Assembly (NCBI GenBank): GCA_964019425.1
Contig: OZ025797.1
Location: 62,001-126,000, forward strand
Direction: 5' to 3'
DNA length: 64,000 nucleotides
Source: Flectonema sp. DT1601
Taxonomy: Eukaryota; Euglenozoa; Diplonemea; Diplonemida; Diplonemidae
The notes beneath the pieces were generated by a model that had not been told where the DNA came from, ran no database searches, and saw nothing but the letters and a program-made list of their open reading frames with translations. This document shows, in pieces, positions 11,405-22,032 of the stretch. Positions within the stretch are counted from its first letter, which is position 1, and every line of letters starts with the position of its first letter. The position numbers and the translations under genes are program-made.

Positions 11405-11570
11405 TTTTTTCTTGTGTGTTACGAATTGATTTCAAACTGTTTTCGTGAAAAGGGGGAATTACTTGGACCTTAATAACCTAAGAAACAGAATACATTCCGA
11501 GCCTTGCCCAGTACGGGTCAGGTGTGTCTACAAGCCAATCATTAGCAGTGTCTGTAAGAATGAGAAATTA

Positions 11571-11845
11571 AATCATTAAATAGAAATAAGAGATTAATAT
11601 CAGATAGTAGTACCGTTGCTTAAACTACAATAGTAGTATTCAAAAAAAAGAAAATAAGTTGCTACCATCCCTTCGGAAGGTTAGTTGTGAAGGGTTCTGA
11701 TAAATTTTAGAATGCAGACGACGCTTAAGAACAATAATTCATTTGTTAGTACGAAAAGAAGAAAAAAGGTTTGTTGATCGTACAGTAATACTGGTGGCAC
11801 AGTGAAATAGATAACATTTGACCATAAATTTTGAAAACGTAAAAG
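11571..11845. other. unique spacer upstream of the array
   Basis: AT-rich sequence beginning where homology to the array units ends. I see no gene or structured element in it. Confidence 0.4.
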
Positions 11846-11962
11846 CAGTAACAATTTTAGGTATTAAAAACAAAATTAATATCAAAGTACTTGACTGAGA
11901 AAAACATTTGTAGTTGCTAAAGACAAGAAGACGTTATCGAATCTAGTTATTCAAGGAACACG
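11846..11962. repeat. dispersed repeat, copy 1
   Basis: It shares a clear block with 28858-29046, including TTAATATCAAAGTACTTGAC and a following GTTRTCGAATCTRGT stretch. The other copy carries an A-rich insertion. Both copies lie just downstream of minus-strand split-gene candidates, so this may be related 3' UTR sequence or a mobile-element remnant. Confidence 0.55.
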
Positions 11963-11964
11963 TA

Positions 11965-12800
11965 CTATCTGGTTGAGTTCGTCGGTGCGGCGGTAATTTG
12001 ATACTGCATTTTCAAGCTCAAAGGAACAACAATTTCTCCGACAATCTTGACTGTCAGCGGCAGCGTAGTAAATGACTGCAAATAAATAAATAATACCACT
12101 GGAGGCCACGTGAACATAGTTGAGCGCCATTTGCCTATGTTACCGTAACAGCTTTTTGTAAAACTCATGAGTACTTAATTAATACATTATATTGTCTTGA
12201 AAATTAACCATAGAAAAAGACGAACACCAGGAAGGGGGGCGGCTCTCTGTTAATAGCCGTATATACTGGTATTTGATGATACGAAAACTGTATTAAAAGT
12301 AGTTCAAGATGGCGAAACACGTTGTGAAATAATTAAACGCAGCACATCTCACTACTAACAAAAAACCTAAAACAAAAAGGAAACGTGATAACCCGCATTT
12401 ACGGTAAATGGCAAAGTGCCATTCCCTCGCTACACTCCACTCCCCCTAGCTGTCACAAATGTAAATCAAAATGCCCTGCCTGGCTAGTCACTACAATTAA
12501 ACTTCCCGGAGGGCGACGGGATTGGAAATAAAAGAGGGAAAAGAAACATTGTCTTCGATCATGCCGCTCCAAAATTAAAAAAGAGGCGAGCATAAACATC
12601 CTCATAATTCACACAAGGAGAGGGGGACACCACGCGGACTAGCCGCCGTTTTTTTGCTAAATTTTGTCCCTTGGGAAGTGCATTAAAGTTGTCCACTTCT
12701 ACGGTGGATAGCACGCACAGTCTTTCCTGCCCAGTAGGCACAGTGTGTAACTTTAAACGTACGTTGCTTAAATAATTAGGGAAGCAACACTGGATGAGTG
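11965..12800 (-). CDS. intron-split gene candidate, exon blocks only
   Basis: Two minus-strand blocks look coding. The first runs about 12800-12559 and stays open for over 60 codons (VRLKLHTVPTGQERLCVL, later SPSPCVNYEDVYARLFFNF) after a possible CATCCAG acceptor. The second runs 12075-11965, begins right after a very good acceptor (TTTATTTATTTGCAG), and encodes SFTTLPLTVKIVGEIVVPLS and onward to a TAG. A shorter block near 12410-12460 ends in a GTAAATG donor. Whether these belong to one gene is not settled, and no family was recognised. The neighbour upstream is the WD-repeat gene. Confidence 0.4.
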
Positions 12801-12915
12801 GTCAATTGTACATGCGGGGGGGGAAAGGGTGCAAATCTACCCTACGTCGCACAACAACAAATAATAACTTTCATAAACTTCAAACGGTAAAGTAAGGAAA
12901 AAAGAGAAAAACATT

Positions 12916-14286
12916 TCACGACAAATGTTGAGGATCTGAATTGCAGACAGCATGCGTATGATCTTCCAATCCGACCCAAAGTGACGGGGAAATTGAATTT
13001 TCCAACGGAATAGCCGCAAGTGATTGAAGGTCTTCTGGTACAGATATTGATGCTACAGCAACTGAAGAATTAGGAGAGTGGAGAACAAGTGAGTTTGTAA
13101 AATTAGATAATAGCTGCCCTGACCAACTTTGTACAACAGCAGAAGGATGAAACCCTACTGAAGGAGGGATCAGGTCACACACATGACGAGTTGTATTTCT
13201 CACATCCCACAATTTCAAACTCTCGTCAGAGTACCGTGCCGCCAACAAGTGTGGATGTGTTTCTAGTAAAGCAAGTGAAGTAGCTGTTGATCTTTCCTTT
13301 TTATTTGTATTGTAGTAATTAAGAAATTTTCCAATTCTCCAATCAATATGTGCTAATGTTCCACCCCTCTGTCCGATATACGTAACACCTCCTTCAGGTT
13401 CTGACAGTATTGAAGTGACAGGTCTTCTGGTTCTTAAGTTTTTCAGATCAAAATTCTGAAGGTTAACTCTGAAGACACCGTCTTGAGTTCCAAACATTAA
13501 ATTATTTGTACCTTTCTGTATTGTTGATGATAAGCAGATTCCCACCGGTAGGGTAACCGACCGAGCGCGTTTCACTAAAAACAGTTCCGTACAATTAGTA
13601 TTCGCAACGGCGCAAATTTCAGACTCTCCAATCGGATGTAAATTCCGTAGCCGACAACCCGGAGGCAAAACTGTGTAGCTCTTTAGATCTTGTGGGGGTA
13701 CGGCAGCTATCTTTCTATCACAAGAATCATATTTCAAGCGAACCTCATTCAGAGATACAGCACTTATAGCTCCGCTTTCGGATGCTCCGCAAAACAGTTC
13801 GTTCGATTTTTCAGAATAAATAACGACTCCACCAATGGGTTCACACACGGCGTTACAATCTAAGTTCCACAAAGTGTTATGATGAGATTGATTTAATTCT
13901 GGTTTGAATCTGACGGGAGTATCAACGAGAACGGTATTCTTTCTCTTTGTAGTTTTCTTATTAACAACAACAGGTACCCACGACATAGCCATCATTGCTG
14001 GGATGCTGCTGCTGGAGGCGTTCTTCCACAGATCTGATCGATCTTGTTTTTTTAAATGACTCGATAGGTTGAAACACCCACCTTCGACATCTTTATCAGG
14101 TGGTTTCTTCTCTCTCAGTGTTAGTTGCATTGTATTTGATATGTCCTTCCATCGTAGAACTTCACCTTTTTCGGATACTAATTCCATATTTTTATTTCTC
14201 ATCATGGCCTCCTCAGCATTAGGGTCTGACCTGAGTGCTGCTATAGAATACATCTTTCCCTGAGAGTCAGTTATGAATCCTTTCAT
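12916..14286 (-). CDS. WD-repeat protein, possibly DCAF4-like
   Basis: 456 residues. The C-terminal half has beta-propeller features: GTQDGVFRVNLQN, GQRGGTLAHIDWR and ARYSDESLKLWDVRN, the last a standard WD-repeat ending. The N-terminal 100 residues are charged and unlike a propeller. The pattern of a few late WD repeats, with a G-R-x-G...D-x-R blade, recalls DCAF4/WDR21 substrate receptors of CUL4 ubiquitin ligases, but that assignment is inference. The start at 14286 is preceded by CTCTTCAG and CTACAG possible acceptors within 25 nt. There is no sign of disruption. Confidence 0.75.
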   Translation of the reverse strand: MKGFITDSQGKMYSIAALRSDPNAEEAMMRNKNMELVSEKGEVLRWKDISNTMQLTLREKKPPDKDVEGGCFNLSSHLKKQDRSDLWKNASSSSIPAMMAMSWVPVVVNKKTTKRKNTVLVDTPVRFKPELNQSHHNTLWNLDCNAVCEPIGGVVIYSEKSNELFCGASESGAISAVSLNEVRLKYDSCDRKIAAVPPQDLKSYTVLPPGCRLRNLHPIGESEICAVANTNCTELFLVKRARSVTLPVGICLSSTIQKGTNNLMFGTQDGVFRVNLQNFDLKNLRTRRPVTSILSEPEGGVTYIGQRGGTLAHIDWRIGKFLNYYNTNKKERSTATSLALLETHPHLLAARYSDESLKLWDVRNTTRHVCDLIPPSVGFHPSAVVQSWSGQLLSNFTNSLVLHSPNSSVAVASISVPEDLQSLAAIPLENSISPSLWVGLEDHTHAVCNSDPQHLS

Positions 14287-14451
14287 ATTACTGTAGTTGA
14301 TCTGAAGAGCATAAGGTTATATTGTTTCTGTGGCGATCAATCAGAGTCTTCTGATGGTAACCCTACGAAAGGGTTAAGATGTGTAATAAAAAAAATAATA
14401 TAATCAAGTAAACAGTTTTGTAACAATTATAAGTCCTGTAAAAGACAATAT

Positions 14452-15231
14452 TCATTGTGTGGATTCTGTTGTCGAAAATGAAACAGCAGCGCAGGACTTG
14501 ATGCAAGACTTCCGAGGGAAGGACGTGAGATCCTTTTGAGAATCAACAGAGCCATATGGAGTAGAACAGAACATCGACTCACATGACAAACCAAATCTGC
14601 TTCCAGGTGAGGGCATGACACCATAATCTGAATTAGTAGTGTCAATATATGGAAAAGTATATTTTTTAAATGGAACGGGATCTGCTATCGACACCCTTCG
14701 AGGTCTGTTTACTATTGTAGTTGATGCCCCTGATGAAGTACCTTTACACAATTGATTAACCAATCTTCGAACAGCACTCTTTGGAGCGCTGTTACAAATA
14801 AGTGACGCAATTGTTGAATCAGAAACAGATTCCTCCGATCTATTTCGAACAACACTACATCCAGCAGTCGCAATTACTTTACAGAGTGCTGTCGAATGCG
14901 TGGTGGAGGTGGCTGCCATTGCTGTAAGCCAAGGAAGTCCTAATTCTGTTTTATTTATTTTTTTAATTTTACACATTCTCTGAAGAACATTCATCTGAGC
15001 TCCAACAGCACTACGAAGTTCAATATTATCAGTTGAGTTGACTATTGATTTTAGAGTCTCCTCTTGTTTTCTTAGCATATCTGACAGACGTATTCCAAGC
15101 CAGTTATATTCAAGAGAACAATCACTGTCAGTGTCATCCAGGTTATCATGTTTTATATTTGAACGAATGTTCGCAGCTATAATCAAATCCACGTCAGTAC
15201 TAGAATTATCCCAACTGCTTATAGAAGACAT
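14452..15231 (-). CDS. hypothetical protein, 259 aa
   Basis: An intact ORF with no recognised domain. It begins with a Ser/Asp-rich segment (MSSISSWDNSSTDVDLIIAA), has a helical middle (RLSDMLRKQEETLKSIVNST), and a Ser/Thr-rich C-terminal third ending STTESTQ. Codon use and lack of low-complexity runs make it a credible gene. It lies 165 nt upstream of the WD-repeat gene on the same strand. The role is unknown. Confidence 0.65.
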   Translation of the reverse strand: MSSISSWDNSSTDVDLIIAANIRSNIKHDNLDDTDSDCSLEYNWLGIRLSDMLRKQEETLKSIVNSTDNIELRSAVGAQMNVLQRMCKIKKINKTELGLPWLTAMAATSTTHSTALCKVIATAGCSVVRNRSEESVSDSTIASLICNSAPKSAVRRLVNQLCKGTSSGASTTIVNRPRRVSIADPVPFKKYTFPYIDTTNSDYGVMPSPGSRFGLSCESMFCSTPYGSVDSQKDLTSFPRKSCIKSCAAVSFSTTESTQ

Positions 15232-15935
15232 TATCCTGGTTTGGTCTAACTTCTCATTTTTTTTTTCTGTATGGAGAAAAAAATCGTATTAATTAAATAA
15301 AAACAAACTTTTTATTTTTTTTTCTGAATAAAAACAAGTAGCATAAAACAGATATCAAAAACCCCATTAACAACACCATTCACAGTTCCAAGTGACGCAT
15401 TAAAAGCCGCTTTTGAACCGAAATTGAGAGGAACGGTAGACTTTTTTTTTTTTTTTTTTTCCTTATTTATTTATTTATTTATTTATTTTTTTTTTTTTTC
15501 CTCAATGAGATAGAATGGATAAGACAAAAAGTACTTTCTTTTGGGAAACTTTTTTAAAAAAAAAAAAAAAAAAAAGTTTTGAAAGAAGACTACTGGTCTG
15601 CTTAATAAAAAACTCACGATTGCTCTTGAACAGCGTATATGGGTGAACTCAAAACAGTAAGACTTTCTCTACACTGGATGGATGGGGGAATCATGAAAGG
15701 TCAAGAAAGCACAATCGGTAGTGCGATACGAAAAAACTAAATGAGACAAGGCTAGAAGCGATAACTAATTTCTATTAATACTTGTTTTTAAACATGGGGG
15801 GGTCTCTTCAAAGAATCCGCAACAGCAGAAAATTTTAAAAAAACTGTAAAAAAAAATCGTCCTACATTAAACGATGGGAGAATTTAAAAAGAAGAAGAAG
15901 AAGAAGAAAAAACACGAAATTCATTTGCGTTGCTA
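15232..15935. other. intergenic, low complexity
   Basis: It contains T runs (about 15441-15458 and 15486-15500), a TTTA tetranucleotide tract (about 15462-15486), an A run (15557-15574) and a GAA tract near 15890-15908. No gene was seen. Confidence 0.6.
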
Positions 15936-17663
15936 CTACAGACTACCAGATACTACACTGCGCTTCTCACACCTACTAATTATCTTTGAGACTGGAACTG
16001 CTGATTCTTTTATTGAAGTTCGATGGTCTGAAGAAAAGTTAATTGCAGGCTGAGATATCTTCTTCATGGATGCCGTAGCTGTTTTTAAATTCCTCGATTT
16101 GAGTACACTGTCAACGTTAGATCTGTTGTAACTTCCGTAAATGTTCGGTACGGACATTTGGTTAGTCTTCATCTTCCTCGAAGATAACATCGTTTCGATG
16201 TTTTCAGCAATTTTTTCATTACTCATCTTTGCTTCCTTCATCTTTCTGTAACTTTGCGTCACAACTTTCTCAGCATCGAATAACGATAATTCCTCTTGGG
16301 CAGCTGAAGTTATAATTTCAGGAAGAAGATGCGACGATGTCAGTGGGAGATATCTACCATCAGTAATTTCAGCGAGTCCTTGCATGAGATCATGAGCACC
16401 CTCAAACATTGACAACATAGGTTCTACAGCAACCACGTGAAAAGTAATACCCCTTAAAGCCATTGTACGTGCAATGGCAATCGGATCTAAACCCGAAGGA
16501 TCTCCTTCCGGGTAGGAATCACGATCCATTTCATCAGAAATAGAAGTTTGAGGTACGATACCGTGAGGAGGAGCATCAGCTATTAGAACCACAACTTTCG
16601 CAGCATCATTCCTCCAACGAAAAAGCATCGCTTCGTTCATGGCTGCGGTCACCGCTTCTGGTCCATCTTCTCCTCCATAAGCTCCGTACAAACTAATTAT
16701 GTGACTCATTTCTTCAGGATTTTCCACAAAATCATGGCATTTAGTCACGAATTCATCTCTGTGATCTCTGTAAGCGACGTATCCAAACCTCACGTGAGCA
16801 TCTGTTTTGTTCACTTTTGCTGCGATTTGTCCGATACTTTTTTTCGCTGCTTCAATAAAGTCACCCATTGACGATGTGCAATCCATACAAAACACGATAT
16901 CAATTAATTTCTTTCCCTTTTGAAATGTAACAGGAGACTTTGGGAATTGTTTACTACTATTGAAGGCAGGTGCTCTAGATGATTTTTTAATTAGTGGATC
17001 GTATTTGGAAGATTCTTTCAGTTCACGCGCAGGAGGAGTTCCAGTTGAGTGTCTGCTTCTTGACACATGAGAATCATGTGGAGGAGTACCAGAGTGCCTA
17101 CCCTTCACAGATCCTGCAGTCATTGAGTGAGGTTCAGGCACTCTGCTAGCTGAAATATGCACTCTCGAGTCACGAGGAGGAGTAATCGAAAACCTGCTAG
17201 TTGCTGGCACTGCGGTGCTAATTGAGTGAGGTTCTGCTACATGTCTGCTTTTCGCTGGAGCTTCAGGTGAGTACATGTTAGAAGGAGAGACTGATGTTCT
17301 ACTAGCAAGAGAGTGGTAACCTCCAACATGTGGTGACTTCCGACTAGCTGAACTGGCGGTTGCCGTGATCGGTGTCGTTGACGTAGCAGAAGTATGCGAC
17401 GCACGAGAAAATCCCGACAATGCTGGGTGAGGAGGAGTAGATAAAGATGATTGATGCGATTCCCTCACTCCAGGACTAATAGCTGACGGCGGGGCGGTGG
17501 TTCCTGTTGCTCTTCCAAAAAAGATATCTGCCGTAGGCGTCATTACTCCTGTTGTAGGCACGCTTGACCTTGTCGAAGGAACTTCCATCCTCACACTGCT
17601 TGGCGGCTTGACTCCTGAAGTAGCCACGCCTGATCTTGTCACACCGTTTGACACGTAAGACAT
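15936..17663 (-). CDS. von Willebrand factor A domain protein
   Basis: 575 residues. Residues 1-250 are Ser/Thr/Pro-rich and disordered, with repeated SRxS...TPP-like phrases. A VWA domain follows from about residue 253 (KLIDIVFCMDCTSSMGDFI) and carries the metal-binding MIDAS motif in the form DCTSS. The later GGEDGPEAV and VVLIADAPPHG strands match the VWA domains of alpha-kinase vwkA and its relatives. No kinase domain is present. The last 110 residues are basic. A TTATTTCAG acceptor-like site sits about 11 nt before the ATG. Metal-dependent protein binding is likely; the partner is unknown. Confidence 0.85.
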   Translation of the reverse strand: MSYVSNGVTRSGVATSGVKPPSSVRMEVPSTRSSVPTTGVMTPTADIFFGRATGTTAPPSAISPGVRESHQSSLSTPPHPALSGFSRASHTSATSTTPITATASSASRKSPHVGGYHSLASRTSVSPSNMYSPEAPAKSRHVAEPHSISTAVPATSRFSITPPRDSRVHISASRVPEPHSMTAGSVKGRHSGTPPHDSHVSRSRHSTGTPPARELKESSKYDPLIKKSSRAPAFNSSKQFPKSPVTFQKGKKLIDIVFCMDCTSSMGDFIEAAKKSIGQIAAKVNKTDAHVRFGYVAYRDHRDEFVTKCHDFVENPEEMSHIISLYGAYGGEDGPEAVTAAMNEAMLFRWRNDAAKVVVLIADAPPHGIVPQTSISDEMDRDSYPEGDPSGLDPIAIARTMALRGITFHVVAVEPMLSMFEGAHDLMQGLAEITDGRYLPLTSSHLLPEIITSAAQEELSLFDAEKVVTQSYRKMKEAKMSNEKIAENIETMLSSRKMKTNQMSVPNIYGSYNRSNVDSVLKSRNLKTATASMKKISQPAINFSSDHRTSIKESAVPVSKIISRCEKRSVVSGSL

Positions 17664-18007
17664 TTTATATATGCTGAAATAATAAAGTTAACTGAAGCAA
17701 TCATTTTGTTGAAGAACACTACAACATCATAGTGAGGATGTAGTAATTGTCATTAAGAAGACTTTTAGTAACAATTTGTTAACTTTTTATTTTATTTTAT
17801 ATTGTTGTTTGTTTTTCTTATTATGATCCCGTCTTAAAAAAGAGAGAATCGCACAAAAACAGAAACACTTCAAAGAGAATAATCCACACGACTAAAAAAA
17901 AAAAAAAAAAAAAACACCGACCACGTGTGGTTCAGCCACGACGACTAAGGATAGAATGAAAGACGCAAGAAGCTAGAGTGAGTACAAACAAAACGAGCAA
18001 CTCTTAT
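17664..18007. other. intergenic
   Basis: AT-rich, with an A run near 17896-17914. No gene or structured element was seen. Confidence 0.5.
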
Positions 18008-18964
18008 TCAGTTAAATGAGAATTTCGTATCCCGTTCTTCCTTACTATCTGGCTTTGTCTGTGAATGCAATTTGTCGAGAAGTTGCTGAAGGAGATTATT
18101 ACCACCAAGTTGAGTGATTTCCCCAGTCATGTCTGAATATAGTTTCCGAAGAACTTGTAAAGTGTACTCAAACGATCCTGTCTCTGACATCAAAGTCAAA
18201 GCGTATTCTTTAATCTCATCACAGTCAGAACAACTTTTTACTATTCTGTGAAGCCGATCATCACCAGATTCAGCAGCCTTGTGAATAGAATGTAATATAA
18301 CAAATGAATATTTCCCTTCTGAAATGTCTTCACAGAAAGTCTTCGATTTATGATAGCGTTCACTAGCAAGGTTGAGGTAGTCATCCAGTATCTGAAAGTA
18401 TGATCCCATTTTATTAAGAAGAGCAGTGAAATTTGCATCACAACTACTAAAGCATTGCATAATTCTAACAGTGAGTCTAAATAGTCCTCCTGTTTTATCA
18501 GTAACCATTTCGTAATATTGTTTTTCAGTTGGAACGATATTAGTGTCTCTAAAGTAGATGTCCTTTCCTTGCCCAACATGTAATGCGCAGAGCTCTTCCG
18601 TGAACGCCGTTAATACTTTTCTACTCAAAGCATCCTCCCCAGCAGGAACTAAATTTATAGCCTCTTGCAAAGCTGTAAAATAAACATAATTTGCGCTATT
18701 TATGGTTGCGGGGACTCCATAAATTTTGTGTGCAACTGGAACTCCCCTTCGTAGAAGAGAATCATCCTCGATATCGTCGATTAAAAGAGACGAGTCGTGC
18801 AGTTTGTTAATAATACTTTTGATACCGTCAGTCTTGTGATCTTCTATTTTCATCCATCCGTTGAAAGAGTCGATCATCTTTCCACGAAATCCCTTACCTG
18901 CCACACTCGAAATGTGGACATACGGAGCAAGGAGTGCTTTATTTAATGTGTCTTCGTCTGCCAT
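18008..18964 (-). CDS. GGPS1: geranylgeranyl diphosphate synthase, type III
   Basis: 318 residues, the normal length for eukaryotic type III GGPP synthases. It condenses isopentenyl diphosphate with allylic diphosphates to make the C20 chain for protein prenylation and isoprenoids. The first Asp-rich motif is LLIDDIEDDSLLRRG (Asp63-Asp68), followed by the family signature PVAHKIYG...INSANYVYF. The second Asp-rich motif is QILDDYLNL, in the DDxxN form typical of type III enzymes. KTGGLF and FCEDISEGKYSF also match. The start at 18964 gives an N-terminus that aligns with known enzymes. A pyrimidine tract and CAG lie upstream. The gene looks intact. Confidence 0.95.
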   Translation of the reverse strand: MADEDTLNKALLAPYVHISSVAGKGFRGKMIDSFNGWMKIEDHKTDGIKSIINKLHDSSLLIDDIEDDSLLRRGVPVAHKIYGVPATINSANYVYFTALQEAINLVPAGEDALSRKVLTAFTEELCALHVGQGKDIYFRDTNIVPTEKQYYEMVTDKTGGLFRLTVRIMQCFSSCDANFTALLNKMGSYFQILDDYLNLASERYHKSKTFCEDISEGKYSFVILHSIHKAAESGDDRLHRIVKSCSDCDEIKEYALTLMSETGSFEYTLQVLRKLYSDMTGEITQLGGNNLLQQLLDKLHSQTKPDSKEERDTKFSFN

Positions 18965-19800
18965 AGTTGAATGCGTGCCTGATTTCAGTGATTTAAAAAA
19001 AAAAGAAATAATAATAATGTTTTATGACCCGCTACTTCAATTAAACTACGTCCTCTCCATTGGGGCCTTTTTTTGTTTCCTTAAATTGCACGCAAGTTCG
19101 TTCTTTTGCCCCCCCCTTTTTTTGTCACTTTTTTTTTTTTTTTTTTTCACGTCAGAGTTCCCAGTGAAAACCCTTAGTCGAGGATTGCATACGATTAGAA
19201 GACAAAAACAAGGACAAAAACGACCAAATACAAAACAGAACTTTTTCTCTCTCGGGTCGATCAAGTGCTTTTTTCGAATTTGGTTAAAACAGCCTCAGCA
19301 AAACAAAACCCCCCAAAATTGTAATTACGGGGCTGAAAAACCTTTGGGACATAAGTTGCAGTTTTCCTAAGTTGGCTGCCCAAAAAAAGTTTTTCGCCGA
19401 AAAAATAACCGATGCTTCGCCCTCCCTTTTTTTTTTTTGATCCAGATTCTGTGATTCCCTTTTTTCCTCTTTCTTCGTTCCAGCTGAGTTCTTTTTATGG
19501 TATTTGAGAGTTTACGTCCTATTTTTTTATTTTTTTTTCTTCTTTTTTTTTTTTTCCATTCATTTATTATCCTCTCTTCCCTGATTTCCTATTTTTTACC
19601 AAAAAAAGGGGGGGGGGGCGAAAAGAAAAAAGAGGAGGAAAAAGGAGGAAAAAAAAAACCCCAACAAATTAAAAATTTCAGTGTACTCAATAACACTTCA
19701 ATGACACGTTTTTGATTGAGCGTTTACACAACGTGTCGTTTGCTTCTTTAGTTCCGTGCTGCGTAAGACTTTACCAGTCTTACAAGCAAAAAGAAACAAA
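18965..19800. other. intergenic, homopolymer-rich
   Basis: Dominated by T runs (about 19127-19147 and 19516-19556), a G run (19608-19618) and A runs. ORFs here are mostly Phe or Lys from homopolymers. No convincing gene. Confidence 0.5.
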
Positions 19801-20025
19801 TTAAACACATGAGCGAAGCAAGAATACCACCACCGACAAAACGGGAAAACGTACAACCAAAACCACGGATTTGGAATTTTTGGAAGGCGGGTTTGCGCGG
19901 ATTGTCGGGTGCTGATTAGTTTCTGTGACGACGGACGAGATGTAATCCCAACAAGTGATTCTCTCTTTTTCTGTTTTTATCTTTTGAAATCCGATTCCGA
20001 TATTTGTTAAATCCATCAACAACAT
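19801..20025 (-). CDS. small ORF or exon with C-terminal hydrophobic segment
   Basis: An ATG-started reading of 74 codons (MLLMDLTNIGIGFQKIKTEK, then a polar middle, ending SVVLVVRFPVLSVVVFLLRS). The composition is protein-like and unaffected by homopolymers. The C-terminal 20 residues could be a membrane anchor. It may stand alone or be the last exon of the split candidate at 20453-20676, which lies upstream on the same strand. No family was recognised. Confidence 0.4.
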   Translation of the reverse strand: MLLMDLTNIGIGFQKIKTEKERITCWDYISSVVTETNQHPTIRANPPSKNSKSVVLVVRFPVLSVVVFLLRSCV

Positions 20026-20452
20026 AAATTAAACAAATTGACACAGACGAACAACTTCACTCCCTCTCTAACCCTGAAGGGTAACGTTCAATAAAGAGTG
20101 ACCATAAAGGGACTGGTATCCGTATTGCAGCAAAAACTTACTTTTCCACAAAATCAGAAAAACAAACGAAATAGTTCCCCAAGTAAAGCGGTTGCCAAAC
20201 TGGTCTTCAAGAAAAAAAAAAAAAAAAGACAAACACAGGGTGGCTAAAAAGAAAAACCAATGTGCTCACCGTCACTTATGAAGGCGGGTGAGTAGAATTC
20301 AAACCGAACGAAAGGATACCCAGGAATAAAACCAAGAGAAACGTACGTATTAAGGCAAATTACAGTAACGTATCCACAGGAAACTACACACTGTAACCTG
20401 AGCCTGAAATGTTGAAGGCTGAAAAAAGGATTGCTTTTCTGGATAAACTAAC

Positions 20453-20676
20453 CTTCATCAGTGACGAGTAGTTCCACAGTTGATCTTTGACAAGAACAAT
20501 GTATTCTAATATATCCGCTGAAAGAAAGCTCACACAGAAATCAATCACTTTAGTACCGTACATCTTTGAGAACGGTTCTCACACAAGAAAGAAGGCAAAG
20601 CCGAGAAAGAGAAAAAAAAAAAAGAATGCTACCTCACGGACAAAGTGACCAATCACTTTGCCAGTAGGAGCAGTGA
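20453..20676 (-). CDS. two exon-like blocks of a split gene
   Basis: Block 1 (20676-20633, 44 nt) follows TTGCCAATTGCAG and ends at a GTAGCA donor; it reads TAPTGKVIGHFVRE. Block 2 (20563-20453, 111 nt) reads MYGTKVIDFCVSFLSADILE and YIVLVKDQLWNYSSLMK, and ends at GTTAGT. If spliced at CTCAAAG before the ATG, the two join in phase across a 69-nt intron; alternatively the ATG starts a gene. The pyrimidine-rich stretch before block 2 supports an acceptor there. The phrase GKVIGH recalls scramblase-like folds, but one phrase is too little to assign a family. Confidence 0.4.
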
Positions 20677-20679
20677 CTG

Positions 20680-22032
20680 CAATTGGCAAGAAAGCATCAG
20701 TTTAAAGACAAGGTCAAAAATACCAAGTAAGAACATGCATGTTATTCTTTTTTTAAAAAAAAAAGTCAAATAAAAATATCTATTTTTTTTTTTTCTTTTT
20801 TTCCCCAAATAACAGATCACTTTATCACGTCTAGTACATTATTTTCACAACGAGAGTAATGTTTTGATTGCGACTAACAATATGATTTTATGGGCACGCG
20901 AAGAAAAATCATAGAGGAAAGAAGCAAGCAGAACCTGTTTCGAGATAGTTGCAAAGAAATAAGTACGAAGCGTAACAAGCTTTCAATTACTTGGGTTAAC
21001 GTGTTTTTTATTTCAAACCGTCATTTCACTATTCTTAGGGTCTTGAGTCAGCCCCAGCAACCTATTTTAGGAAACGTTTATAATGCGAGTCACTTGCTTA
21101 CGTGTTTTTATTTTATTCAACCCGAGTATGTGAAAAATAATTTTATTTTATTTTTTTTTTATTTTTTTTTACCCACACCGAAATAATCTAAAGCCACCCC
21201 CACCTCATATCTCATCAAAAAAAAGTTATAAAAAATGTCACCTCTACAATTAAAGAAAAAGTTTGTTTCTTGTATGCGAAGTGAATCATTTAATGGTAGC
21301 CAGACTAAAAATTTAAAATCGATTCAGAGGACATTAATGCAGAGTATGTTCTCGGACCTTAATCCACTACCGGAAAGCCTTTTCTTTCCGTTGAGTGAGT
21401 CTCTTTCTCGAGTTCAACATAGCTCACATTATGCTCCACTTTTCATTTAAAAAAAAAAAAAAATTTCACTTTTTTTTTTTTTTTTTTTTCTGATTGATAA
21501 TAAATGACTCAGTATAAAGTATCACGAATGGGTTATTGGAACTGAACCAGACATCCGTACGAGTGTGAAGCAAATTCGGAATAAAAAAAAATAAAAATAA
21601 AATTTTAAAAAAAAACCAAAGAAATTCCGCATTTTGAATGGGATAAGAATAAGGTTTCCACAAAATGGAATACATCGAACAAAATAAAATTCTCTTTTTA
21701 CTAATTAAAAAAGATACTGTTACGATAAAAAGGATTACCTTTTCAAAGCACCACAAGAAAGAAAAGAGATCAACACACACAAAAATGGAAAGATAATGAT
21801 AAATATAGCGACTGATAACAAATAGAAGGGAAAGGAAATAGAAGGGTTTAAGCACATGATGGGCTGACCAAACCTCCTACCCCATCTTCATCGATGATGG
21901 CAGGAGGGATACCTTACGTATCTAGTCTGCTCCACATCTGCGGAAAGGACATGTGTGTGTGTAAAGAAAAAAGGAGGGGGAAAAAGAAACAGCAGTTAAA
22001 AACTTTTTTTTTTTTTTTATTAAGATAGTTCG
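20680..22032. other. intergenic with unresolved exon-like pieces
   Basis: Short open stretches occur on both strands. On minus, near 21490-21585, IPNLLHTRTDVWFSSNNPF and VILYTES resemble the start of a C2 domain; near 21841-21910, IPPAIIDEDGVGGL is followed by a stop. On plus, 21235-21450 holds a 71-codon ATG ORF. They conflict in strand, and long A/T runs interrupt them, so I call no gene. Confidence 0.3.

Larger units (their letters stand above)
2331..11570 (-). repeat. four-unit head-to-tail tandem array
   Basis: Each unit holds the conserved 5' block, the three-exon membrane-protein gene and a spacer of about 300-400 bp. Unit periods are about 1.7 kb without the transposon and about 3.0-3.3 kb with it. 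Near-identity of the flanks and introns indicates recent duplication or ongoing gene conversion. Confidence 0.85.

Noticed and set aside
20070-20085. Telomere-like CTAACCCTGAAGGG
   Set aside because: Single short match, not tandem, inside a gene-bearing region.
21235-21450. Plus-strand 71-codon ATG ORF
   Set aside because: The minus strand is also open over much of it, no splice or partner context supports it, and it ends in an A run. Left unresolved.
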